This document shows positions 55,085 through 64,000 of a stretch of 64,000 bases of DNA, in pieces. The stretch is from an uncultured Clostridia bacterium (lineage in GTDB: Bacteria; Bacillota; Clostridia; Christensenellales; UBA1242): assembly GCA_934778215.1 (NCBI GenBank), contig CAKVOE010000002.1, positions 385,374 through 449,373 of the forward strand. Reading direction: 5' to 3'. Position numbers and translations under genes: made by a program. The stretch's first letter is position 1. The number at the start of each line of letters is the position of its first letter. Under the pieces are notes generated by a model. It saw nothing but the letters and a program-made list of their open reading frames with translations, was not told where the DNA came from and did not search any database.

Positions 55085-55786
55085 ATGAATGTTTTGTCTT
55101 TAAAAGATGTTAATAAAGATTATAAAACTGGAGAAATAACAGTATCCGCCTTAAAAAATGTTTCTTTTGATTTAAACGAGGGCGAGTTTGTTGTTATTCT
55201 TGGAGCATCGGGTGCGGGAAAGACTACATTATTAAACCTTTTGGGTGGAATGGATAGTGCAACCAGCGGAGAGATAATTATAGATGGTAAAAATATAACA
55301 AAGTTTAACAAAAAGCAATTAACAGATTACCGAAGGTACGATGTGGGCTTTGTTTTTCAATTTTACAATTTGATGCCAAACCTAACCGCCCTAGAAAATG
55401 TGGAACTTGCCGTAGAAATATGCGATAACCACCTAGACCCACAAAGTGTTTTAACATCGGTTGGACTTGCAGATAGGCTAAATAATTTTCCTGCCGAACT
55501 TTCGGGAGGGGAACAGCAAAGGGTTTCTATTGCACGGGCAATTGCAAAAAATCCAAAAATGATATTGTGCGATGAACCTACGGGTGCTCTAGATTACGCC
55601 ACGGGTAAAAAGATATTAAAGTTATTGCAAGATTTTTCGAAACAGAATGGAAAACTTGTTGTAGTGGTAACGCATAACACGGCACTAAAGGATATGGCAG
55701 ATAAGGTAATAAAAATAAAAAGCGGGCGAATAGAAAGAGTAGACATAAACAGCAATCCCGTCCCAGTAGAGGAGATTGAATGGTGA
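55085..55786 (+). CDS. ABC transporter ATPase (MacB/LolD type)
   Basis: 233 residues. Walker A GASGAGKTT, LSGGEQQR, Walker B ILCDEPTGALD, VVTHN. GAGAGC-type ribosome site. Overlaps the permease gene, its partner. Energises export or wall-hydrolase control. Confidence 0.92.
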   Translation: MNVLSLKDVNKDYKTGEITVSALKNVSFDLNEGEFVVILGASGAGKTTLLNLLGGMDSATSGEIIIDGKNITKFNKKQLTDYRRYDVGFVFQFYNLMPNLTALENVELAVEICDNHLDPQSVLTSVGLADRLNNFPAELSGGEQQRVSIARAIAKNPKMILCDEPTGALDYATGKKILKLLQDFSKQNGKLVVVVTHNTALKDMADKVIKIKSGRIERVDINSNPVPVEEIEW

Positions 55787-57642
55787 GAACTTATTTTAAA
55801 AGCGTTCGTAGAATGTTTAAAAAGCATATAATAAGGCTTTTTTCACTAGTTGGTATAATAGTTATATCAATAGGTTTTATATCGGGCATCGGCTCTCCTA
55901 CTGATATGGTCAAAGACAGCATAAACAAATATTATCAAAGCCAAAATGTAAGCGACTTTATACTAAAAAGCAAATCGGGTGGCTTTACTGCTGAACAGAT
56001 AGATAAGGTAAAATCACATTTTGGTCATACAAATGTAGAAAGCGGAATGTCGTTAGATATAAAAACCGGCGAAAAAAGGTCTTTAAGGGTGTATTTTTTA
56101 GATTTTGAGAATTTAAACACCAACATTCCAGAAATAGTGCAAGGTCAAACAATTACTAAAAACAATGAAAATTACGCCTATGCAGAGGTAGCGGATAACA
56201 TTATTAAGGGGTACTCAGTTGGCGATGAGGTAGAGTTAGATTTGGCATCGGCACTTAATTTGCCGTTTGAGTACAAAATAAATGTAACTATAAAGGGGAT
56301 AGTAAAAAGCCCGCTAACCTTTGGTAAAGACGGCGAGCCTAGTTACAACAACCCAGAAGATACAGTTATACCCGAAAATGTGACCGAAATAAACAAATTA
56401 GATTTATTAGAAAACATAATTTACTGTCCAATAGAAATTTGTTCGTTTATGCCCAAAGGAGATTTGTACATTAAAGCAAATGACAGAAATTTGTTTAACG
56501 CATTTTCGCCTGAGTATGAAAACTATATACAAAGTCAACAAACAGAAATAACAAGCTTATTAGGTGAAGATATAAAAATTATTACCCTATACGACAACTA
56601 TAGTTTTAAATCTATTATTGCAAGTGCAGATAAGGTTCGCAAAATTGGAAACATATTAATGGTTATTTTTATTGCGGTAACGCTTTTGGTAGTGCTTTCT
56701 TCTTCTATGCGATTAATGGACGAAGAGCGGTCGCAAATTGCTTGTCTTAAAACGCTAGGTTATGGTTCTGCAAGCATAATAATGCGGTATGTTTTGTTTG
56801 CTCTTGTGGCACTCGCTTTGGGTGGATTATTAGGGTATTTTGTTGGGTATGGTGTTTCGTGGCTAATTTATCATGTATTTAATTACGGACACGTTATGCC
56901 ACAGCCTTCGGTAATAGTAAACCCAAGTTATTACTTTATTTCGTTTAGCACAATTTTTGTTGTTACAATTGTTGCAATATTTTTGTTGGGTCTTCGCTAT
57001 GCAAACGCTAAGCCTGCTAGCTTGTTGCGTCCAAAGCCTCCAAAAAAAGGGAAAAGAATATTGCTCGAAAAAATACCATTTATTTGGAAAAGGCTTTCGT
57101 TTAGGTTAAAATCTTCTTTTAGAAATGTTTTAAGATACAAAACAAGATTTTTAATGATGCTTATTTCGGTGGCGGTTTCTGCAGGGCTGGTTTTTGCAGG
57201 GTTCTCGCTTTTGGATATATGTTTGTTTAGCGATTTTGGCTCCTCTACAATAGTAGGAATAGCCGTTGTTTTGGTGGTTTTTGCAGGGCTTTTAACGGCT
57301 GTAGTTATAAACACACTAACAACCATAAACATTAGCGAACGAGAAAGAGAAATTGCAACACTTATGGTGCTAGGTTACCACGACAAAGAAATATGCGGGT
57401 ACATTTATCGTGAAATATACATAAGTACCCTTTTGGGAATTATTTTTGGTTACCCCGTAGGGGTTGGTTTTGCCACACTAATTTTTAAAACAATTGGTTT
57501 TGGTTCGGTGGCAGATGTAAAATGGTTTATGTGGCTTTTAATTCCTATAATTATTTATGGTTTTACATTGTTAGTAACATTAATTTTGAAGCCAAAGATT
57601 ATTAAAACAAAAATGAATGAAAGTTTAAAAGCGGTAGAGTAG
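55780..57642 (+). CDS. ABC transporter permease (FtsX/MacB type)
   Basis: 620 residues. One N-terminal membrane segment, extracytoplasmic domain (about 45-285), three segments with CLKTLGYGSASI, then a second FtsX unit with REREIATLMVLGYHDKEI and three more segments. Works with the ATPase coded just before. Substrate unknown. Confidence 0.9.
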   Translation: MVRTYFKSVRRMFKKHIIRLFSLVGIIVISIGFISGIGSPTDMVKDSINKYYQSQNVSDFILKSKSGGFTAEQIDKVKSHFGHTNVESGMSLDIKTGEKRSLRVYFLDFENLNTNIPEIVQGQTITKNNENYAYAEVADNIIKGYSVGDEVELDLASALNLPFEYKINVTIKGIVKSPLTFGKDGEPSYNNPEDTVIPENVTEINKLDLLENIIYCPIEICSFMPKGDLYIKANDRNLFNAFSPEYENYIQSQQTEITSLLGEDIKIITLYDNYSFKSIIASADKVRKIGNILMVIFIAVTLLVVLSSSMRLMDEERSQIACLKTLGYGSASIIMRYVLFALVALALGGLLGYFVGYGVSWLIYHVFNYGHVMPQPSVIVNPSYYFISFSTIFVVTIVAIFLLGLRYANAKPASLLRPKPPKKGKRILLEKIPFIWKRLSFRLKSSFRNVLRYKTRFLMMLISVAVSAGLVFAGFSLLDICLFSDFGSSTIVGIAVVLVVFAGLLTAVVINTLTTINISEREREIATLMVLGYHDKEICGYIYREIYISTLLGIIFGYPVGVGFATLIFKTIGFGSVADVKWFMWLLIPIIIYGFTLLVTLILKPKIIKTKMNESLKAVE

Positions 57643-57789
57643 GTGGTATTTTTTTAGAAAAATTGTGGCAAAAATGTTTGCTAAGTTTGTAATTGTTTTT
57701 GGAACAAAACCGCTCTTTAAAATAATTAAATGATAAAGATAGTAAATTTAAATAATAAATTTCATCTACCTAGTTAAATATTTAAAGTA

Positions 57790-57818
57790 TTGCAAAATCC
57801 GAAAAAATATGCTATAAT
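57790..57818 (+). promoter_or_regulatory. Promoter before a broken gene
   Basis: TTGCAA (57790-57795), 17 bases, TATAAT (57813-57818), then AGGAGG at 57829 and ATG 57843, which codes only six residues (MKWTDS). Confidence 0.8.
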
Positions 57819-57842
57819 GCCTCATATTAGGAGGCATTCACG

Positions 57843-57976
57843 ATGAAATGGACAGATTCATGATAAACAATTCATCGCTTTGCATTGCACTATTTGACGG
57901 CAGACCTGGCGGAACAAGTTCCACAATCGCTTATGCAAAGAAACATGGTGTCAAAGTTATAGAAATCAAGCCATAA
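57843..57976 (+). pseudogene. YpsA/DUF1273-like (SLOG) protein, remnant
   Basis: In a frame shifted from the start ATG: MDRFMINNSSLCIALFDG, RPGGTSSTIAYAKKHG and VKVIEIKP, the C-terminal nucleotide-binding end of the SLOG fold. The main body is deleted but promoter and ribosome site remain. Confidence 0.65.
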
Positions 57977-57977
57977 A

Positions 57978-58005
57978 AAATCCCACTACAACAAGTGGGA
58001 TTTAT
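57978..58005. terminator. Bidirectional terminator
   Basis: AAATCCCACT pairs with AGTGGGATTT; serves both sides. Confidence 0.85.
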
Positions 58006-58779
58006 TTATAGTTCTTTGTCCATAGCAACCGCACATTCGAGAGCAAGTGGTATCATTTTTTCTTTGCCTTTTATATCATTATTTGTTAAACTTCTTGGGT
58101 CGTAATCTTCTTTAGCCAAACTATCTGCCCCATAAAAAATTTGCGCAAAATTAATATTTCTAAATTTGCATACGGCAGCCATAGCTGAACATTCCATTTC
58201 TACTGTTATTGCGCCTTGTAATTTTCTTCTTTCAACTTTTGATTTTGTTTCCCTATAAACAGCATCTGTTGTCCAAGTTTTGCCTTTATGATAATGCAGT
58301 CCTAAATTTTTTATAACATTCTCTACACAAGCAACAGATTTCGTATTCAATTTTATTTCATCACTAGCTTTCATATAATGATAACTAGTTCCTTCATCTC
58401 TTATTGCTGATGTAGGAATAATTATAGAATAATCTTCCATTTCTTCTTTTAAACAACCACAACAACCAACCAATAATAAGTTTTTAATACCATAAATCTG
58501 TATATCTTCAAAATTTGCCACACAAGCAGGGGCACCCACTGGAGAGTGATATACTGCAATATCGGCACCTTTGTAGTTTACTATATATACAGGCCATGTA
58601 TTTGTTGCATTAGTAATTTTTACACTAAATATTTTAGGATTGAATTTTTTTACAAATGATTCCATAAGGCTTTTAGAAAAGAAGGAAACACATGTCTTTG
58701 GCAAAACATCATTATTTTCCTTGAAAGTTTCTGGATTTATAACCGCAGTTTTACAATTATCAAACTCCTCTAATAACAT
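58006..58779 (-). CDS. Nucleoside phosphorylase (PNP/UDP family)
   Basis: 257 residues from ATG 58779 (GGAGGTG before). SPVGAPACVANFED, LLLVGCCGCL, AIRDEGTSYHYM and VEMECSAMAAV match the hexameric phosphorylase family that splits nucleosides with phosphate. Purine or uridine preference is not settled here. Confidence 0.88.
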   Translation of the reverse strand: MLLEEFDNCKTAVINPETFKENNDVLPKTCVSFFSKSLMESFVKKFNPKIFSVKITNATNTWPVYIVNYKGADIAVYHSPVGAPACVANFEDIQIYGIKNLLLVGCCGCLKEEMEDYSIIIPTSAIRDEGTSYHYMKASDEIKLNTKSVACVENVIKNLGLHYHKGKTWTTDAVYRETKSKVERRKLQGAITVEMECSAMAAVCKFRNINFAQIFYGADSLAKEDYDPRSLTNNDIKGKEKMIPLALECAVAMDKEL

Positions 58780-58851
58780 AGGCACCTCCAATAAATTTAT
58801 CATATTATATCATAGAAACGATGATTTGTGATAAATTTTTTGAAAAAAGTA

Positions 58852-58879
58852 TTGATTTTCACGAATTTTGTACTATACT
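58852..58879 (+). promoter_or_regulatory. Promoter of the S51 cluster
   Basis: TTGATT (58852-58857), 16 bases, TATACT (58874-58879), AAGGAG before 58903. Confidence 0.7.
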
Positions 58880-58902
58880 AACAACAATTAAGGAGTAAAA
58901 TT

Positions 58903-59508
58903 ATGAAAAAGGAAAGATTGGAAGAAGAAACTATGGAATTAAACGCGAACAATATTAATTATTTGGATTATAAGACTGTAAGGGATATTTTATTTAAAAT
59001 GCAACGCTTCTGCGATAGTGGAAAACCTAAAAAGAAAGAAATTATATTAAGACAAAAAGAAGAAATAAAAAAAGTTCTAGACGATATTAATATATATTGC
59101 AGATCAAAAAACAGAACTCATGTTTACGACGAGGAAATTAGCAAAATGATGAAAGGCGTTGTAGAAAAAAGTATTGCTTTTGAATATCAAGGAGTTGCAA
59201 GTTTGTATTTGCAAGGCATAGCAAAAAATCAGATATGTGATATAGATGAAAAATATACTAGAGCAATTGTTGAGGAGTTAACACATCAATATGGACAAAG
59301 AGGAACTACTCCGAAAATTAAAAAGGTTTTAACCGCTTGTAAAAATGGTGATTATGGAGTTGAGTATAGCAGAGAGCAAATTAAATTCTTGATTGATATT
59401 TATAATACCCATTGTTCTGAGTTTAGAAGTAATGCCGAAACTATTGGTTGGGGTAATGGTTTTTATGGCCCAATAGAAAAAGATGACCAAACAGAGTTAA
59501 CTAAGTAA
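58903..59508 (+). CDS. Hypothetical protein
   Basis: 201 residues, no family recognised. Basic and helical; Cys scattered. C-terminal NAETIGWGNGFYGPIEKDDQ. Followed 21 bases on by an S51-like gene, so in the same unit. Confidence 0.5.
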   Translation: MKKERLEEETMELNANNINYLDYKTVRDILFKMQRFCDSGKPKKKEIILRQKEEIKKVLDDINIYCRSKNRTHVYDEEISKMMKGVVEKSIAFEYQGVASLYLQGIAKNQICDIDEKYTRAIVEELTHQYGQRGTTPKIKKVLTACKNGDYGVEYSREQIKFLIDIYNTHCSEFRSNAETIGWGNGFYGPIEKDDQTELTK

Positions 59509-59529
59509 TTTTTATTTATAGGAGTATTT

Positions 59530-60276
59530 ATGATATTGTTTTTAACAAGTAGCTTAGATGCTTATGAAAAAGATGAGAATGGCGTTAAGCACCCTCATAA
59601 TTTTGGTAACGAAAATGGAATATTAGATAATTTCAAAAAATATATAAAGAAATATGATAATTTCTTGTTTGTTGCAAGTCAAACAGAAGATGAAAATAAA
59701 ACAGGTATATATGCCAATATTATTTTTAAATCTTTTGAAATGACATTGCCTTTTAAAAATTATAGAGTTTTGGATCATAGAACAAAGGACCAAGCACAAG
59801 ATTTAATAAAAAATGCAGATTTTATATACCTTTGTGGAGGACATGTCCCTAGTCAACTTGCCCTATTTGAACAACTTAATTTAAGAGAGTTAATCAAAAA
59901 TACCAATGCAGTAATTTGTGGCGGAAGTGCTGGAAGTATGGATAGTGCAGATATTGTATATTGTCCACCTGAACTTGATGGTGAAGCAAAAGATAAGAAT
60001 TTTAAAAGATACAGGCAAGGTTTAGGCATTACAAACATTAATATCTATCCACACTGGAATCCAGATTTAATCGATCAAGAATTTTTAGACGGACAAAATA
60101 TTTTTAAAGATATTATGCTTGAAGATAGTAAAACAAAACCATTTGTTGCTTTTGATGATGGAACATATATTTTAGAGATTGATGGCAAAGCTAAATTATT
60201 TGGTAAAGCATATTACTTTGAAAATGGAACATACACCGAAATAAAAAATATGGAGAAAGATAATTTATGCTTATAA
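59530..60276 (+). CDS. S51-like peptidase-fold protein (copy 3)
   Basis: 248 residues. YLCGGHVPSQ, CGGSAGSMDSAD (Ser nucleophile), IYPHWNP (His). TAGGAG ribosome site. Closest to copy 1 at 18338. Overlaps the next small gene. Confidence 0.8.
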   Translation: MILFLTSSLDAYEKDENGVKHPHNFGNENGILDNFKKYIKKYDNFLFVASQTEDENKTGIYANIIFKSFEMTLPFKNYRVLDHRTKDQAQDLIKNADFIYLCGGHVPSQLALFEQLNLRELIKNTNAVICGGSAGSMDSADIVYCPPELDGEAKDKNFKRYRQGLGITNINIYPHWNPDLIDQEFLDGQNIFKDIMLEDSKTKPFVAFDDGTYILEIDGKAKLFGKAYYFENGTYTEIKNMEKDNLCL

Positions 60277-60542
60277 AATTAACTATTGATAGTGAAACTA
60301 GAGAAATTAAATTAGGATTATTCTCTAAAAAGATTAAAATAAATGGCTTAGTGGTGAAATTTAAAAAATGTGGTCAAGGCGTTTTAATTTCTGGATTAGT
60401 TGAAATGAATGCTGATGGAACTACAAATTTAGGACAAACGCACTATCCAGAGATTTTAGTTAAAAAAGGCGAAGTAAAAGATTTATACTTTCCTGTTACA
60501 GATAGTAGTATAAACATTAAAATAGAAATAATAAAAAATTAA
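60267..60542 (+). CDS. Small beta-rich hypothetical protein
   Basis: 91 residues, start overlaps the S51-like stop by 10 bases. Alternating hydrophobic strands (IKLTIDSETREIKLGLF). No family seen. Coupled to its neighbours. Confidence 0.5.
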   Translation: MLIKLTIDSETREIKLGLFSKKIKINGLVVKFKKCGQGVLISGLVEMNADGTTNLGQTHYPEILVKKGEVKDLYFPVTDSSINIKIEIIKN

Positions 60543-60562
60543 ACAAAAGGAGAAGAAATGCT

Positions 60563-61273
60563 ATGAAACTTATACTAAATGGTGGTGGTTCTGACGAACA
60601 AATAAGAGATAGCATTTCTCTCTTTGCCCAACATGTCAAAGGTGGAAAAGTTATGTACATACCACTTGCATGGAATAATGGCAACATGGAAAATTGCATT
60701 GATTGGTTTAGAACCCAAGTAGAACCTTTTGGAATTTCGAACATAATTCAGATACTAGACGCTAAAAAAATAACAAAAGAAGAATTAAAAAAATGTACCG
60801 GCATTTTCATTGGTGGAGGCAATACTTATAAACTATTAAAGATGCTCAAAGAAACACCTGCATTTGAAAATATAAAAGAATTTATGCTAAGAAAGGATAG
60901 CATCATTATGGGTGGAAGTGCTGGTGCTCTAATATTTGGCAAATCTATTGATAGTTGCCTTGATGATGGTCTTGGGATAAAAAGTATTTGCGACCAAAAT
61001 CTCGTTGGCCTTAAAGATACAACAGGTTTTAACTGCATAAACGGATATTCAATCTTGCCACATTATATGAGAAAACCAGAGCAAGCAAATCTCACAAATC
61101 AAAGAATTGAGAGATTGTTAAGTGAAGGATATAAACTTATATGCTTACCTGAAGAAACAAGTTTAGTTATTGAAGATAATAAAATAAGAATAATTGGTAG
61201 CCAACCCGCTAAAATTATAACAAAAGAAACAAATAAAACAATTCAAAACACCGAAATCGTAAGGTGTTTATAA
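60563..61273 (+). CDS. Peptidase E-like S51 protein (copy 4)
   Basis: 236 residues, the length of PepE. GIFIGGGNTYKLL, IMGGSAGALIFG (Ser), NGYSILPHYM (His). PepE cuts N-terminal Asp dipeptides; this is the copy closest to true PepE. AAAGGAG lies 11 bases before the ATG. Confidence 0.85.
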   Translation: MKLILNGGGSDEQIRDSISLFAQHVKGGKVMYIPLAWNNGNMENCIDWFRTQVEPFGISNIIQILDAKKITKEELKKCTGIFIGGGNTYKLLKMLKETPAFENIKEFMLRKDSIIMGGSAGALIFGKSIDSCLDDGLGIKSICDQNLVGLKDTTGFNCINGYSILPHYMRKPEQANLTNQRIERLLSEGYKLICLPEETSLVIEDNKIRIIGSQPAKIITKETNKTIQNTEIVRCL

Positions 61274-61283
61274 GGAGGAAAAC

Positions 61284-61540
61284 ATTAAAAAAGAAAAACT
61301 TTATATGATGTAGCGTCTATCACCAACAACTTTATGAAAGAACTTAAAATTGCCATTAGGTTTGACAGAATCAAAGACAACATTGATGTCGTTAAAGATT
61401 TTGATTTGACAGGCGAATTTAATTCTTTGCTTAAAGATATTTTGTTGTCAGAATTTAATGAAGAGCAGTTTGAAAAAAATGGCAACAACGTTTGCAAAAG
61501 GATATACAACTGTATATCCACCTTACGGCCCACAAAATAG
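61284..61540 (+). CDS. Small hypothetical protein, possible ATT start
   Basis: GGAGG (61274-61278) is followed after 5 bases by ATT AAA AAA GAA, in frame with the whole 85-codon frame. No ATG/GTG/TTG has a ribosome site; the first ATG (61334) is internal. Either a rare ATT start or a mutated ATG in a dying gene. Family unknown. Confidence 0.4.
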
Positions 61541-61700
61541 AGATAGAACACCAGCATACAACAATGTATTAAAGAAGTTAAGTGATAGTATTTCAGTTAA
61601 AATAAATGATGAAAATACTAAGACTAAATTTGCTGCAGAAGAAACAAAGGACGACTCTTTTGAGCTTTCATATATATATATCAAATGTTTAAGAATATAG
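61458..61700 (+). pseudogene. Decayed frame of unknown origin
   Basis: Overlaps the end of the previous frame. Reads MATTFAKGYTTVYPPYGPQN from 61482. No ribosome site. It may be the body of an array unit now out of frame. Confidence 0.3.
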
Positions 61701-61787
61701 AAGAGTTTGCATAAAAAAGCAAAAGTTGATGGAAAATTAGTAAAAGATATTTGGAATGAAGTTGAAAATGCTAATTGGTTGCAATAA
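61700..61787 (+). pseudogene. Remnant of zinc-ribbon immunity gene (C-terminal end)
   Basis: The frame reads LHKKAKVDGKLVKDIWNEVE then NANWLQ, matching FIKDIWNKVENPKYL of the 35237 gene. The repeat after it is the array flank repeat. Confidence 0.65.
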
Positions 61788-61795
61788 AAAATTTT

Positions 61796-61890
61796 GACAG
61801 CAATTGACAGCAAATGTACCAGTTTTAGAGAGTTTATGAAAGATTTAGACCGATAGTTGTAAGTTGAACTATCGGGCATTAGGCACGCAA
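61796..61890 (+). repeat. Array flank repeat, copy 3
   Basis: GACAGCAA, GTACCAG, TTAGACCGATAGTTG and GGCACGCAAG in the same order as 37395-37495. The hairpin is weakened. It lies 24 kb away from the other copies. Confidence 0.75.
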
Positions 61891-61899
61891 GGTGGCATT

Positions 61900-62371
61900 T
61901 TGACACCTTATTTTTTTTCTTTTTTTGACAGCAATTACTCCAAAAATAATTTAAAACCTAATATGTTTAAAAAAGTTGCCATGGTTTATAAAAACAACAA
62001 AAAAAGTGGCAAAAAATATCACTAAACCCATTATGTTTTTAGCGTATTTTTTAAAAAGAACCATACCAATGGTAGAACTTAGGGGCTATTAATTGTCCTC
62101 AAAAAGTCTGGTTTTAAAACAAAAAAAGACTAAAAAGCGGTGAAAAAAACACAACCAAAAAACATACATCAAATTTTTATTAAATTTAATTTATCAAAAA
62201 GGCTCTATCGATTTATATCAAAAGGGTAGAGCATTTGTTTTTGGTACTTCAAAAAAAGACCGAATTTTGTAATTTGTGTTAAAAAAGTTGATATATTTAT
62301 GCCGATAGAGTAAAATATTGGTGTAGAAATATTGCCTAATGTAATTAATGGGCTGTAAATAAACTAATTTT
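61900..62371. other. Intergenic, no gene seen
   Basis: AT-rich leader region before the secreted protein; no gene. GGAGAG at 62372 is its ribosome site. Confidence 0.55.
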
Positions 62372-62382
62372 GGAGAGTGCTT

Positions 62383-64000
62383 ATGCGGGCGTTAAAAAGA
62401 TTTAGAGCGTTTTTATTTATGGTAGTGTGCTTAATAATTTGCTCCGTTCAAGCGGTGCAGGTAATTTGTGCTGTAAACATTAGAGGGGGCGGAAGTACAA
62501 CCGCAACCTATGATGTGTTTTTAAGTAATGACGATATATTAAGCGTGTACCAACCTGTAAATTCTGATGATCCAACGTGGACAAAGTATGGGCATAACGC
62601 CACACTAAATGCAAATGCTACAAAAATAGAAACTACAAGTGCAGAAGCCTTGCAGTCCGCTTTAACAAACAAAGATAGTGAAGGCAATGCTGACCTAACC
62701 AAAATTAATGCAAGTTTAACTTACGGCACAGATGACTATACAAAATCAACTACTCCAGTGTATGGCAAAATAGATATAGTAAATGTAGATATTAAAACGG
62801 GGGAGATAATAGGAAAACTCAGTGACCCAACCTACAACTTTGAGTGGTTTGGAAGAGATGTAACAATTTCTGCCGGTACAATGCTTGCAAGTGGCAGAAC
62901 GCTAGATACAGACACTACTTTTACCGTAGATTGTTACACCTACTACCCAACAATGTACATAAGACGTTGCATAATAGACAACAACCAGTGGCTAAGCGTG
63001 TCCGAAAAAGCTTTTGCCGGTTCGGTAGAAGTACCAGGGTACTACACTGCAACCTTTACCGCAACGGTATATAACCCAGATAAAACTCTTGCACAAAACG
63101 GAAACGGCGTGATTGTTAGAAGTTACATAAATAACGATATGCCACTATCTTACTGCAAATCTGCCTACCTAAATGAATTTTACTCAACCGACTATTCAAC
63201 AGAAAACAGTGTTAATATTACATCGCAAGCAAATATGCTACAGTGGTGCACAAACCTAACCAAAGGGTGGAAAACAGCACAAGAAGATGCTACATTGCAA
63301 AATTATACCTGTGCAAAAAGTTGCCAAGGCGAAGGTTATACCGCTTTTGTATATAATTACCTATACCTAATAAAGTATGCAGATAATAACGCACAAGAAA
63401 TGGTTGGAGACGGCAACTGCCGTTCTTCTGGCAAGTATAACGCATTAACTAATGCAGACCATAGTGCAGAAAACGCAGGAGAAGAAGAAACGCTAACGGC
63501 AACAATAAATGGCAAAGAAATTACCTATGGTAAAAATGTAATGTTTGCAGGAACAACTATAACAAGAAAATATGATGCAGTAAATTATTTAGAAAGTGTA
63601 AAGTCTGGTGCAACAATTGGTATGGAAGTATCTAATGCAGATGGTGGAAATGAGGCGGGTTTGCTTTATGGATACAGCTTAACAAGCTTTACAAATGCTA
63701 CCAATGGTAAATTAGATGTTTCGGGCTTATACACCACGCAATTTTTAACCCACACAGCAAGTGGCAAAAGGGCACTATTAGATGGTTATGTAGGGTCTAA
63801 TGGGTACACTTCGGTAATGTGCTTAGGAGTTGCTGACCCTTGGGCAAATATGTTTACTTGGGTATTTGGAATAGCCGTATTAAATAATACCGATGACCCT
63901 AATAGGGGAGAAAGCGAGGCGGTAATAAATATATACGCAACAACCGAAAATTATAATTATAAAACAAACAATTGGATAGTGAATAACTATTCTGGCACAG
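62383..64000 (+). CDS. Secreted surface protein, N-terminal part (right edge)
   Basis: The frame is open from ATG 62383 to the window end (539 codons, no stop). Signal peptide: MRALKRFRAFLFMVVCLIIC and on to about residue 30. After it a Thr/Asn-rich, beta-rich extracellular region (YYPTMYIRRC, ATFTATVYNP) with several Cys. No domain named. Probably a cell-surface or secreted protein. Confidence 0.75.
   Translation, partial: MRALKRFRAFLFMVVCLIICSVQAVQVICAVNIRGGGSTTATYDVFLSNDDILSVYQPVNSDDPTWTKYGHNATLNANATKIETTSAEALQSALTNKDSEGNADLTKINASLTYGTDDYTKSTTPVYGKIDIVNVDIKTGEIIGKLSDPTYNFEWFGRDVTISAGTMLASGRTLDTDTTFTVDCYTYYPTMYIRRCIIDNNQWLSVSEKAFAGSVEVPGYYTATFTATVYNPDKTLAQNGNGVIVRSYINNDMPLSYCKSAYLNEFYSTDYSTENSVNITSQANMLQWCTNLTKGWKTAQEDATLQNYTCAKSCQGEGYTAFVYNYLYLIKYADNNAQEMVGDGNCRSSGKYNALTNADHSAENAGEEETLTATINGKEITYGKNVMFAGTTITRKYDAVNYLESVKSGATIGMEVSNADGGNEAGLLYGYSLTSFTNATNGKLDVSGLYTTQFLTHTASGKRALLDGYVGSNGYTSVMCLGVADPWANMFTWVFGIAVLNNTDDPNRGESEAVINIYATTENYNYKTNNWIVNNYSGT

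Noticed and set aside
62844..63074. 76-codon frame MVWKRCNNFCRYN...
   Set aside because: Shadow of the secreted protein that starts at 62383 in another frame.

Overview
The window looks like a chromosome segment of a low-GC, AT-rich Gram-positive-type bacterium (Bacillota-like). Genes carry strong AGGAGG-type ribosome binding sites, TGA is used as a stop, there is a LTAC lipobox lipoprotein, and ABC/FtsX exporters are typical of Firmicutes. I cannot place it to genus. Core genes are few (GatB/YqeY, TrmH-type methyltransferase, nucleoside phosphorylase, initiator tRNA, tRNA-Ser, tRNA-Arg). Most of the window is accessory DNA: islands, duplications, gene remnants and tRNA scars.

Layout. 1-4 kb: end of a GH13 glycosidase, a GatB/YqeY protein, and a MacB-like ATPase-permease fusion. 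4.07-18.3 kb: an integrative island bounded by tRNA-Arg(CCU) pieces. It holds HEPN-like proteins, then one long rightward operon: GIY-YIG protein, PrrC-like ATPase, hsdM, zinc-ribbon/HEPN-like protein, hsdS, an extra hsdS half, a small membrane protein, hsdR. Next come a frameshifted tyrosine integrase and a DUF4258 / YgiT-type / ImmA-IrrE triad. hsdS carries three 12-bp TAEL-coding repeats between its two target-recognition halves and a tract of eleven ACAG units at its end. Adding one ACAG unit would fuse a third half. 18.3-21.6 kb: S51-like peptidase, initiator tRNA, and the inverted end of a second related element. 21.9-31.1 kb: a mosaic of NUDIX, hydrolase, S51, SDR, CYTH and membrane genes with partial duplications, then a large lipoprotein.

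31.2-37.7 kb: an array of small toxin-like and zinc-ribbon (CPCC-like) proteins with a DUF4417 and an HNH protein, repeated terminators and decayed copies, read here as a toxin/immunity cassette array. 38.8-39.2 kb: four tRNA-Thr(GGU) 5' halves in tandem, all cut at the anticodon loop, with only one 3' half. 39.5-44.2 kb: tRNA-Ser followed by an element with a large serine recombinase, an HUH replication protein and four large hairpins. 44.3-51.3 kb: a restriction-modification cluster (XRE regulator, cytosine-C5 MTase, adenine MTase, HNH endonuclease) next to a GHKL-ATPase / nuclease-like protein that lies between two 200-bp direct repeats. 51.5-64 kb: deaminase, TrmH-type methyltransferase with a partial duplicate, ABC exporter pair, nucleoside phosphorylase, two more S51-like proteins, remnants of the toxin/immunity array, and the start of a secreted protein that runs off the right edge.

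Common themes are defence (type I and type II-like restriction, a candidate anticodon nuclease, a toxin-antitoxin triad, HEPN-like proteins) and repeated recombination at tRNA anticodon loops. Function calls come from reading motifs by eye; no database search was run.
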